From: Acidimicrobiia bacterium
GTDB taxonomy: Bacteria; Actinomycetota; Acidimicrobiia; Acidimicrobiales; Poriferisodalaceae
Direction: 5' to 3'
DNA length: 64,000 nt
Assembly: GCA_022821985.1 (NCBI GenBank)
Contig: JAJECP010000022.1
Location: 1-64,000, forward strand
Shown: in pieces, positions 1 to 12,000 of the stretch
Position numbering within the stretch: position 1 is the first letter of the stretch
Layout of the letters: each line of letters starts with the position of its first letter
Made by a program: the position numbers and the translations under genes
Notes under the pieces: model-generated
The model's database searches: none
Seen by the model: the letters and a program-made list of their open reading frames with translations, nothing else
What the model was told of the DNA's origin: nothing

Positions 1-2
1 TG

Positions 3-3000
3 GGCGTCGCCGCGAACGGCGACCGGATCTTCGAGGTGACTGCGGTGGCGGCGGTGCATCGCCGTGCGGAGTTCCCGGTGAGCCTGAGCAGGGAGCTGGC
101 CGCGGGGGAGCGGGTGGACGTGACGTTCGCGCTGTCGGGCACTGCGGGGTCGGGGGACGTGTCGCTGTCGCTGGCCGACGGCGCGGTGGGCGCGGCCCTG
201 GCCGGCGCGGCGACGAGGGCGCCGTCGATCACGTTCGCCGGCGCGGGCGCGCAGGACGCGGTGCTGGTGGTGACCGCGGTGGCCGACGGCGACGATTCTG
301 AGTCCGATGAGACGCTGACGGTGCTGCTGGACAAACAGGCCACCGACAGCGACACCGACAGCAACGTGCCGGGCGGGGTGGGCGCGACGGTGAACAGCAC
401 GGCGACGGTGACGGTGGTCGACGCCGACGACTCGCCGCAGGTGAAAGTGTCCGCGGCGCAGCTCGCCGTGACCGAGCTCGGCGCGGCGAAGACGTACACG
501 GTCGTGCTCAACACCGATCCCGGGCAGACAGTGACGGTCACTTTGGCCAACGGCGACCCCACCGCGGCGACCGTCGACGCCGACGCGGGCAGCTTCGGTG
601 TGCAGACCAGGCTGGTGTTCACCGCGGGCGGCAACGGCAGCGGGCTCGGGGGCAACGGCGACTGGGCGGCGCCCCAGACCGTGACCGTGCGCGCCCTCAA
701 CGACGGCGACACCGACAGCGATTCGCTCACAGTGACCCACAGCGCGGCCGCCGCGGGCAGCGATCCCGCCAAGAATCCCTACCACGGCATCGTCATCGCC
801 GACGTGGCGGTCACCGTCGCCGACGCCGGCCACGCCGTGGTGGTCACCCCGACAGAGCTCACGGTGCCTGTCAGCGTGGGCAGGGACTACACGGTGCGCC
901 TCGCCAGCGACCCCGCCGGCACAGTCACCATCACCCCCCGATCGAATGACACATCCAAAGCAACCGTGAGCGGCGGCCCGCTCACCTTCACCTCCGCCGA
1001 CTGGAAGACACCCCAACACGTCACCGTCACCGGCGCCGACACAGGCACCGCCACCATCACCAACCCCATCACCACCGGCACCGCCGCGTATCCGGACGGG
1101 GGCCTGTCGCCGCCCGGCGTCGACGTCACCGTCACCGGGTCGGCACAGGCGACGCTGGTGTTCACCCAGCCGCGGGTGTTCATCGCCGAGGGCGGCCCGG
1201 CGGTGCGCTACGGCATCTCGCTGAACCGCGACCCGTCGGGGTCGAGCGCGGCCCTGCCTGCTTGCGATTACGACCCGCAGACCGCGGGCCTGCCGCGCTG
1301 CACGCCGACGACGGATCCGGTGGTGGCGCGGGTGGTGGTGACGGCCCCCGATGTCGAGTTGTTGAAGGTGTTCACCGCGGGGAGCATCGCTCCCGCGGGC
1401 GAGGCGGTGCTGGAGTTCACGCGCCGCAACTTCGCCATTCCGCAGTTCGTGACGGTGTACCCCGAGAACGACGACGACAAAGACAGCGAGCAGAACGAGC
1501 AGATCAGCCACTCGATACGCGGCGCCACCGACTCCTCGGCGGCGTTCCGCGCCGACTCGCCGTACGCGCTGGGCACCACCACCGGCGGCGTCGACGACGG
1601 GATCGCACTGCCGGACATGCCGGTGTATGTGGACGATGACGACGGCACGCCGGGGTTGACGGTGCACCTGGTCGACACCGACGACCCGAGCAATGAGTTC
1701 CCGGTGGTGATCGAAGAGGGAGGCTCGACCAGCATCACGCTCAAGGGCAACAAGAACGCCGGCGCCGGTGAGAAGGTGGCTGCCCGGGTGCGGATCACCG
1801 GCGGCGTCCACGGCGAGCACTACACGGTCGGCAGATCCGGCGGCATCAGCGTCGAGGGTCCCGTGGACGACGGGTCGAGGGCCGACGGCGCCGAGTTCAT
1901 CGTGACCTTCAACGCGCCCGCGAACCTGCAGGGGCTGTTCAGCGTCACGTCTGTGGACGACGGCAGTCGTGCCGCTGGGGGGCGCTATCTGGACGTGGAG
2001 GTGCTGTCGGTGTTCTCGCCGGACGGCTCCGCGGGCGTCGACAACGACCCGAACACGCCCGACGGCGTCGGGCTGACTCCCGGCGGGCTCCACGGCGAGC
2101 GCATTCATGTGCTGCCCGCGGACCGGCTGATCGTCCGCCAGGTCGGACGCAGCGAGTTCGAAGGCGCCAACCGCGTCGAGTTCGACGGGCTCGAGACCGA
2201 CGGCAAGAAGGCCGAGCTGACCACCAACCACGCCTCGGCGGCCATCCGCGAAGGCGACACCACCGACGGCGACCCCACTGTGCACCATGTGGCGGTCAAG
2301 CTGAGCAAGCCGCCCAAGGGCACCCGCGATGTGGTGGTGACGGTGGCGGTGAGCGATCCCGCCAAGCTGGGCCTCGACGGCGACAGCGACGGCGACGGCG
2401 TGGTGGAGCTCAGGTTCAAGAAGACGGGCGCCAGCACCGATGTCTTGTACCGGGGCACCCACACAGTCGGCTTCACCGCCAAGGACGACGACGATTTCGA
2501 CGACGAGGAGGTGTACGTCACCTTCACGGTCAGCGGCTACGGCGACGCGCATCCCGAGGGGACGGTGGCGCGCAGCTTCGCGGTGCTCATCGAGGACGAC
2601 GACGCCGAGGCGGGGATCACGGTGACCCCCGGGTCGCTGACGATCACCGAGGAGCAGAGCAGCTACGACGATGTTGCGGGTTCGTCGCCGCAGCGCAAAG
2701 TTAACGAGATCGTCGTCTGTGTGAGCACCGATCCCGGCGAGGGGAACACGGTGACGGTCAGGCGGGTGCGGACGTCCGCCGACGGCGACGCCGTGTCGAA
2801 GGTGAGCACCGACAGGGTGGTGCTGAGGTTCAAGGGCGGCAGCCTGAGCCCGGACAAGAGGTGCAAGAAGCTCGCGGTGACCGCCGACGCCGACGCCGAC
2901 AGCGACGACGAGGAAGTGCTCATCGGCTGGACGGTGAGCGGCTATTCCGGCGTGACGGGCGCGGATGTGCCTTCGGTGGCGGTGACGGTGCTCGATGACG

Positions 3001-6000
3001 ATGCCGGGGTGCGCGTCTCCGAGCAGAGCCTGGACTTGGTGGAGGGCGCCACCGAACGGGGCGGCGCCACGCTGTCGGTGGCGACCTATGAGGTGGTGCT
3101 GCAGAAGGCGCCCGCCGAAGGGGAGACGGTGACGGTCACGCCGACCAGCGGCGATGTCGGCGCGGTCGGGTTCGGCCGCAACGACGACGGCTCAGCGATC
3201 ACGGTCCACCCCGGCTTGGTGTTCACCGCGAGCACCTGGGATGAGCCCCAGACGGTGACGCTGGCGCCGGTGGACGATGCCGACGCCGACGACGAGACGG
3301 CGACCGTCACCCACACGGTGTCGACGTCGGGCGGCTCGGTGTACAGCGCTGTCAGCGCCGGTCCGTCGGTGGCCGCATCGGTGCTCGACGACGACCGCGC
3401 CGCCGGGATCGTGGTGTCGACAGACGGGAAGGCGTTCAGCGGCGACGGCGCGGTGCTGTTCGCCGACGAGGGCGGCGACGCTGTGGGCTTCGACGTGCGC
3501 CTGGCGGGCCGCCCGACGCAAGCGGGCCGGTTCTGGGTGGACGTGGCCGGCGGGGGCGGCGACGCGGTGGCCGACGCCGATCTGGGCGCGTCGGGCGCGC
3601 AGACGGCTCTACCGTTCTCGCAGGACAACTGGTGGATCCCTCAGAAGGTGTGGGTGACAGCGCCCGACGAGACCGGCGCTGCAGCGGACGCTGTCGACGA
3701 GCTGGTCGAGCTGAGCCTGACCGCCGTAGAGGTGACCGACGGCACGCGGGCGCCCGTTGCGGCCTACGGCACGGTGCCGGTGTGGGTGCACGTCTACGAC
3801 GACGAGTTGACGGACGCGGGCGGGTTCGCGACGTATTCGATCACGGGAAGTCTTTCTGGCACGTTCACCGAGGGCACCACGGCGTCGGTATTTGTCACGG
3901 TGGCGTCCGATGTCGCGGAGACCGGTCCGAGGGATGTGACGCTGCACGTCCGCGAGACCGGCGATTTCGTCGCCGACAGCGACGAGGGCGACAAGACGCT
4001 TTCGTTCTCGAGCACGAAAGCCACCCACCTCCATCAGGTACCCGTCGTCGACGACGAGGTGGACGAGTCCGAGGGGGGGACGGTGACGGCGTTGCTGAAA
4101 CCGGGCGCTGGGTACCGCGTGGGCAGCCCGGCGGTGGCGTCGTTCGACATCATCGACGACGACGCCGGCAAGGTCGCCGTGCCGGTGGTGTCGTTTGATG
4201 ATTCCGATGGGGTGTTCGTGGGTGATGGGCCGCGTCGGGCGTTTGTGGGCGAGGTTCGGGGTTTGCGTCGGGTGTTCGGTGTGGTGTCGTCGGTGCGGGG
4301 CGAGCGGGGCGCGGAGCCGTTGTCGGTGGGTCTGTCGGTGGGCGGCACGGCGTCGGCGGGCGAGGATTTTCTGGGGTTGGCCGACGCGGTGGCGGTGCCG
4401 ATGGATCCGCGTCTGGCGGGCCGGGCGGAGGTGGCGGTGCGTCCGTTGGGCGATGTGTGGGTGGAGGGTCCTGAGACGGTGGTGCTGACGTTGTTGCCGG
4501 GCGAGGGGTACGTGTTGGGGGAGCGGTCGTCGGTGACGGTGGTGATCACTGACGACGACGTGCTGCCCGACATCGTGCTGTCGGCTGTTCCGGCGGTGGT
4601 GTCTGAGGGCGGCGTCGAGACCGAGGTGGAGGTGACGGCGTCGCTGTCGAACGGGTCGCGGTTCGAGGGCGATGTGACGGTGGCGGTGTCGTTGGAGGGT
4701 TCGGGTGTGGACGGCGCGGTGGGCTACACGGCGAGCGTGGACGGGTTCGATGTGGTGATCCGGGCGGGCTGGTCGTCGGGGCGGGCCCGGTTCGGGCTGG
4801 ATCCCGCCGCCGACGACAACGCAGAAGGCCCCTCTGAGGTGGTGACCCTGTCGGGCGCCGCAGCAGGCGCGGCGGGCGCGGCGGACGCGGCGGTGAGGTC
4901 TGGGTCGGTGACGGTGGCTGATGCGGAGCCGACGAACGTGGTCATCAGCGGCGGCGGGTTCGCGGCTGAGGGGGTGTCGTCGTCGTCGGCGCCGTTGGGT
5001 GTGTGGCTGGGCCGTGTGGTGGCGGCGGGCGAGACGGTGGAGGTGCCGTTGTCGGTGTCGGGTGTGGGGGTGGCTGCGGGCGATGTGGTGGTCTCGTTGC
5101 GTTCTGGGGGGCGTGCGGGGGTGTCGGTGCGTGATGGGGCGACGCTGTCGCCGGTGGTGGTGATCGCCGGTGCTGAGGGCGTCCCGGCGGGTTTGGCGGA
5201 GCTGGTGGTGACCGCCGGCGACGACGCGGACGGTGTCCATGAGCGGGTGCGGATCGGCCTGGCGGCCGACGCGCACCTGGCGCCGTGGGTGCTGCGGGCC
5301 GGGCCGGTGTCGGGGGTCGAGTCGGCTGAGGCGCAGGTGCAGGTGGTGGACGACGACGCGGTGTCGGCGGCGGTGCTGGCGTGGCCGTGGGACGCGGCGC
5401 TCGTCGAGGGCGATCCCGACGGCGGCGAGGCGGAGTTCTCGGTGCGGCTGAGCGAGGCGCCGACGGGGACGGTGGCGGTGTCGGGGGCGTCGTTCGATGT
5501 GCTGGCGGTTCGGGCGTCGCCCGCGCAGGACTTCGACAGCGCCGACTGGGACGACCCCAAGACGTTCACGGCGACCGCCGCGGACGACGTCGACACCGAC
5601 GACGAGCTGGTGCCGGTGCTGTTCACCGCGGCGGGCCACGCGTCGGCGTCGGTGGACGTGGCCGTGTCCGACGCCGTGTCGGCGGCGCCGACATTGGCGG
5701 ATGCGGTGTTCGACGCGGTGCCGGGCGATCTTGAGATCGCGGAGAACGCGGACGGGTCCGCCACGCCGATCGCGGTGGGGTCGCCGGTGACCGCCACCGA
5801 CGCCGACGGCGACACTGTCACGTACTCGCTGGCAGCGCCGACAGGGTTCGCGATCGACGCCGCGTCGGGTCAGATTTCTTATGAGGGCACGGGGCTCGAC
5901 CGCGAGGCCCAGCGCAGCATCGCGCTGGTGGTGGTGGCCACATCTGTCGGCGCGGACGGCACTGCGACGGCGGTGCGTCAGCCGGTGACGGTGACGGTCA

Positions 6001-9000
6001 CCGACGTGGACGAGGGCGACGCCGACACGGTGAGCGTGGTCGGCGTGGGGGTGGCGGGCCGTTCGCCGCTGCGGTTCGTGGCGGTGTCGGGCGATCCCGA
6101 CGGCGACCCGCCGCCGGACGGGTCGTACACGTTCGCGTGGCAGACGTCGCCCAACGGCACCTCGAACTGGGTGACCGGAACGGGTCTGGGCGCCAATTCG
6201 GCTTCGTACACGCCGGCGGTGTCGGATGCGGGCCGTCATGTGCGGCTGCGGGTGGGCTACACCGACGGCGGCGGCAACTCCGAGACTGTCACCTCCGCGG
6301 CGGTCGGCCCGATCGGCACGCTCGGCCTGCTGAGCGTCACCGTGGAGGCGGCCCGCACGCTGGCCCACGACGCAGACCACGCCACCGACACGGCGCTGGT
6401 CGAGGTCGCTCTCGACAGCGCGGTGCTGGCCGGGGAGACGGTGACGGTGCCGCTGACGTTCGCCGGCGGCACGCTGGATGCTGATTTCACGCTGGCGGGC
6501 AGCGGCCGCGGGGTGACGCTGAGCGGTTCGTCGGTGGTGTTCACCGGCCCGGCCGCGAGCACCGCCGCGGTGACGGTGTCGCCGGCAGCCGCCGCGGACG
6601 TGGGTGTGGAGCTGACTGTCGCGCCGGGCACGCCGACTGCGTCGGGCGCGTCGTTGGCGGGCACGGCGCTCAAGGCCGCGCTGGCCGGCGACGGGCTGGT
6701 GTTCGCCGACGCGCCGCTCGGCCCGCCTGACCCGCCCGATCCCGACCCGGTGGAGGTGACCCTGGCGCGCACCGACAGCGGCGACGTCTCAGAGGACCTG
6801 ACCGCGACGGACCGCTCCGCTGAGTTCACGGTCACGCTGGACCGTGCTCTGGCAGCGGGCGAGACCGTCGACGTGCCGCTGGTGATCTCCGGCACCGGCG
6901 TCACCGCAGCCGATGTGAGCACGGCGCTCACGTCGGGGCAGGCCAACACAGGCGTGTCGGTGCTCGATCCCAGCGGCCTGGCGCCGACGGTGCGCCTGTC
7001 GGGCGCCGGGGCGCGCACCGCGGCGGTGTCGCTGTGGGCGTCGGGCGACTACCTCGACGAGGACGACGAGACCGTCACCGTCACGCTGGGCGACCTGGAC
7101 GCCGCAGGGCTGGGCACCGACACAGCAGGCGGCGCGGAGGCGTCCGATGACGGGAACCCGGCCACGACCGACAACGAGTTCAGCGTGAAGATCGTCGACG
7201 ACGACACCGCGGCTGTGTCGGTGACCGAGACCGGCGGGGCGACTCGGGTGTCCGAGCCGTCGGGCGCCGACACGCTGAGAGTGTCGCTGCGCTCTCAGCC
7301 CACCGCGGACGTGACCGTGACGGTCACCAGCGCCAGCACAGCCCTGAAGGTCGGCGGCGGCACTGCGGTGTCGTTGACGTTCACCTCGCAGAACTGGGCC
7401 GCAGTGCAGACCGTGACGGTGACCGCGGCCGACGACGACGTGGTGAACGGCGAGCGCACCGTCGAGATCAGGTTCGCGGCCTCCAGCGGCGACGCCAAGT
7501 ATCAGGGCCTGAGCGTGCCGTCGATCACGGCGCGGGTGCTCGACAACGAGCCCGCTTCGGCGCCGCAGGTGCAGTTCACCGACACGGCGTTCGCTGCGGG
7601 TGAGGCCGCCGCGGACCGGTCGGGGGCGCTGACGCTGCGGGTGTCGCCTGCGCCGGCGGCGTCGTTCACTGTCGGCTACACGGTGACCGGCACCGCTGTG
7701 CCCGGCCCGAACGCGGATTACAAGGCGCTGTCGGGCAGCGTGGTGGTGCCCGCGAACTCCACCAGCGTCGACATTGCGGTGGCGGTCGCCCATGACACCG
7801 TTGACGAGGCGCCCGAGACCGTCGTGGTCACCATCGACGCCGGTGACGGCTACACGGTCGGCACGGCTCGGTCGGCGACGTTGACGATCACAGATGACGA
7901 CGCGACCGGGGTGAGCATGGATCCCAGCGGTTCGGTGTCGATCCCCGAGGGCGGCAAAGCCGAGATCGAGATCGAGCTGGGCCGTGCGCTGGCGGCGGGC
8001 GAGACCGCTGTGGTGCGGGTGGGCCTGTCGGGCGGTGCGGGGGTGACGGCCGCCGATTTCGGGTTGGCCGTCAAGGCGGGCGAGGCGAACACGGGCGTCA
8101 CGGTGGGCGCCGTGACTGCCGCGGCGGGCGTGCAGGGCAATCTGCATGCGACGGTGACCCTGGCCGGGGCGGGCGCGCAGACCGCGGTGCTGGAGTTGAC
8201 CGCTGCGGCTGACAGCGTCGACGAGTCCGCTGCGGCTGACAGCGATTCGGTGACGGTGTCGTTGCAGGTCGGCAGGGCTGTGTCTGACGGCACGAACCTG
8301 GGCGGCGGGCTGGAGGCAGGCGCCGGCGGCAGCTTCACGCTGGACGTGGTCGAGCCTGCTGCGGCGGCGGGGCTGGTGATCGTCGAGTCCGCCGGCGAGA
8401 CCGCGGTCGCCGAGGCGAACGACTCGACATCGGCGCCGTTGACCGACAGCTACACGGTGCGGCTGGGCACCGCCCCCGCAGGCACCGTGACGGTCACCGC
8501 CGCGAACGCCGCCGGCGACGTGCAGGTGTCCACCGGCAGCGGCAGCGCAGCAGCGTCGGCGACGCTGACGTTCACCGCGACCGACTGGTGGGTCGCCCAG
8601 ACGGTGACGGTGCACTCGGCGGCGACCGGCGACGGCGCCGACAACGACCCCGACCGCACCGCGACGATCACCCACGCAGCATCGGGCTACGGGGCGGTCA
8701 CCTCGGGCCCGGCGGTGACGGTGCGCCTCGTCGACGACGACCCCTTCGAGGTCAGCCTGTCCGGCGGCGGCACGGTGTCGGAGAACGACAGCTCGGCGCC
8801 GTCGACCACGGTCACCGTCGAGCTCGAGCGGGCGCTGGCCGCCGGCGAGGTGGTGCAGGTGCCGGTGCGGCTGTCGTCGACGACGGGGGCGGTCCTGTCG
8901 GGCCGCGGCGCCAGGTTCAACAGTGCGCGGGCGCTGAGGTGGGCCGCGTCGGGCACCGGTGTGACCATGGGGGCAGACCCGCTGTCGGGCCGGCTGCGGC

Positions 9001-12000
9001 CCGCGCAGGCCGCGCTGGTGGTGACCTTCTCCGGCGCGGGGGCGCAGACCGCGATGATCACGTTCACTGTCGCCAACGCCGACCGCGACAACACCGACGA
9101 CACCGTCACGGTGCAGATCCCCGCCTTGGACACGCTGTTGAACCACGCCGACCGCACCACCAACGTCGGCGCGATCGCCGCGGGCGACGCCCGCCAGGCC
9201 GCGATCACGATCTCGGAGACCGCAGTCACCTCCACTGCGCCCGTGCTGAGCTTCTCGGCCGCGACGTTCACCGCAGGCGAGAGCGGCGGCACAGCCGAGG
9301 TGACGGTGCGGTCGACCGCGGCGCCGTCGTCTGCGCTGACGGTGAACCTGTCGCACACACAGGGCTCCGCGACGGCGGACGTCGACTACACCGCGCCCGC
9401 GGCGACGTTCACGTTCCCCGTCGGCGCCACCACGCACAAGCTCGCAGTGCCGATCATCGACGACAGCATCGACGAGCCCGACGAGACGTTCACCCTCACG
9501 CTGGACGCGGGCACCGGCTACACGCGCGGGTCGCAGAACACGGCGACGGTCACGATCAACGACGATGACGTGCCTCAGGCCAGTTTCGCGGCAGCTTCAG
9601 CTTCGGTCGCGGAGAGCGTCGGGACTCATAACGTGCAGGTGAATCTGTCGCCTGTGCCGTATCGGAACCTCACGCTCAGCTACACCGTCGGCGGGGACGC
9701 CAGACGCGGCACCGATTACACAGTGCCCTCGACGGTGCGAGTCACGGCCGGTTCAGGAACCGTGAACATCCCGGTCGCGATCACCGGCGACAGCATCCTG
9801 GAGGCCGACGAGTCGTTCACGTTGACGCTGGGCTCGGGGACCGGTTACACGCTGGGCACTGCCACTGCCGAGGTGACGATCATGGATGACGACTCGGTGA
9901 CGGTGAGGTTGCGGGATTCGGCGGTGTCGGTAGATGAGGGCGACGGCGCGGCGACGGTGACTGTGGACGTTGTGGGGGACTCCGATGTTGCGGTGCAGGT
10001 CGTGTTGACGCCTGCGGACGGCACCGCGGACGGCGGCAGCGATGTGTCGGTCGCGGGGGTGGACTATGACAGCGACAAGGTCGATCCTGTTGTGATCCCT
10101 GCGGGGGTGTCGAGTTCCGATGTCACGTTCGCGGTCCGCAGCGACTCCGACGACGAGCGCAATGAGACGTTCGACGTGACCGTGTCGAGCTCTCAGACGC
10201 GGGTGACCGTCGATAACGCCAAAGCCAAGGCGACGGTCACGATCACCGATGACGACGCGACGGTGGTGAGCTTGTCGCGTTCGGACTCCGGGTCGATCGC
10301 TGAGGGCGGTTCGGGGGCCAAGGCCGACGCGGAGTTCACGGTTGCTTTGGGCCGTCGGCTGTATGCGGGCGAGACGGTCGAGGTGCCGTTGGTGCTGTCG
10401 GGCGTGGTCGCGGCGGATGTGAGTGTCGCGAAGAAGCCGGGCGGGTCGATCAACCGTGGGGTGAGCGTCGCCTCGGGTTCCTCGTTGACGCCGACGGTGA
10501 CGTTCGCGGGGCATGGCACCAACACGGTGCAGACCGCGACGCTGCTGTTGACAGCGCAGCAGGACTCGACGACGGAGTCGGCGGAGACGGTGACCGTCGC
10601 GCTGGGTCCTGACGGCACCGGCGCAAACGGGTTCGACCTGTCGGGCAGGGCGACGAACGTCGGCGGCGGTGCCGACCCCCACGGAACCAGCAACACGTTC
10701 AACGTGAACATCGACGCCGACCCGGTGACGCCCCCGCCGGCGACCCCGCGGCTGTCGTTCGCGGCGGCGACCGTCAGCGTCGGCGAGGGCGACGGCACGG
10801 TGAGCGTGACTGTGAATGCGGACGCGGCGCCGTCGTCTGCGCTGACGGTGGGCCTGTCTCACATGGCGTCGGCGGGCGTCGGCGTCGTCGCTGCTGCATC
10901 CGGCACCGACTACACCGCGCCCGCGGCGACGTTCACGTTCCCCGCGAGCCAGACGTCGCATACGTTCACCGTCGCCATCACCGACGACAGCATCCTCGAG
11001 GCAGACGAGTCGTTCACGTTGACGCTGGACGGGGGCAGCGGCTACATGGTGGATTCGTCCAAGGCTTCGACGACGGTGACGATCACCGACGACGACTCGG
11101 TGACGGTGAAGTTGGAGCATTCGACGCGGTCGGTGGATGAGGGCGACGGCGCGGCGACGGTGACTGTGCAGGTCGAGGGGGACTCCGACGTTGCGGTGCG
11201 GGTCGCGTTGACGCCTGCGGACGGCACCGCGACCGGCGGCAGCGATGTGTCGGTCGCGGGGGTGGACTATGACAGCGACGCGGCTGATCCTGTTGTGATC
11301 CCTGCGGGGGTGTCGAGTTCCGATGTCACGTTCGCGGTCCGCAGCGACTCCGACGACGAGCGCGATGAGACGTTCGACGTGACCCTGTCTGTGTCCCAGG
11401 CGCGGGTGACGTTGGGGTCGCCGGCGACGGTGACGGTCACGATCACCGATGACGACGCGACGGTGGTGAGCTTGTCGCGCTCAGACTCCGGGTCGATCGC
11501 CGAGGGTGGCTCGGGGGCGAAGGCCGACGCGGAGTTCACGGTTGCTTTGGGCCGGCGGTTGTATGCGGGCGAGACGGTCGAGGTGCCGTTGGTGCTGTCG
11601 GGCCCGGGAGCGACGGTGACCCCGAGCGATGTGAGTGTTGCGAAGAAGCCGGGCGGGTCGATCAACCGCGGGGTGAGCGTCGCCTCGAGGGCGTCGCTGA
11701 CGCCGACGGTGACCTTCACCGGGCATGGCACCAACACGGTGCAGACCGCGACGCTGCTGTTGACCGCACAGCAGGACTCGACGACGGAGTCGGCGGAGAC
11801 GGTGACCGTCGCGCTGGGTCCTGACGGCGCCGGCACGAACGGTTTCGACCTGTCGAGCAGGGCGACGAACGTCGGCGGCGGCGCCGACCCCCACGGAACC
11901 AGCAACACGTTCAACGTCAACATCGACGCCGACCCGGTGACACCCCCGCCGACGGTGCCGGTGGTGTCGTTCGAGCGGGCCGACGACCGCGCTGGGGAGG

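Noticed and set aside
3609..6380. Long open frame on the minus strand (over 900 codons) inside the giant gene
   Set aside because: It is Arg/His-rich with no domain, runs opposite a convincing Calx-beta protein, and is explained by GC-rich codon shadowing.
9891..11952. CRISPR-like array
   Set aside because: The repeats are long in-frame protein repeats with no short unique spacers and no cas genes.
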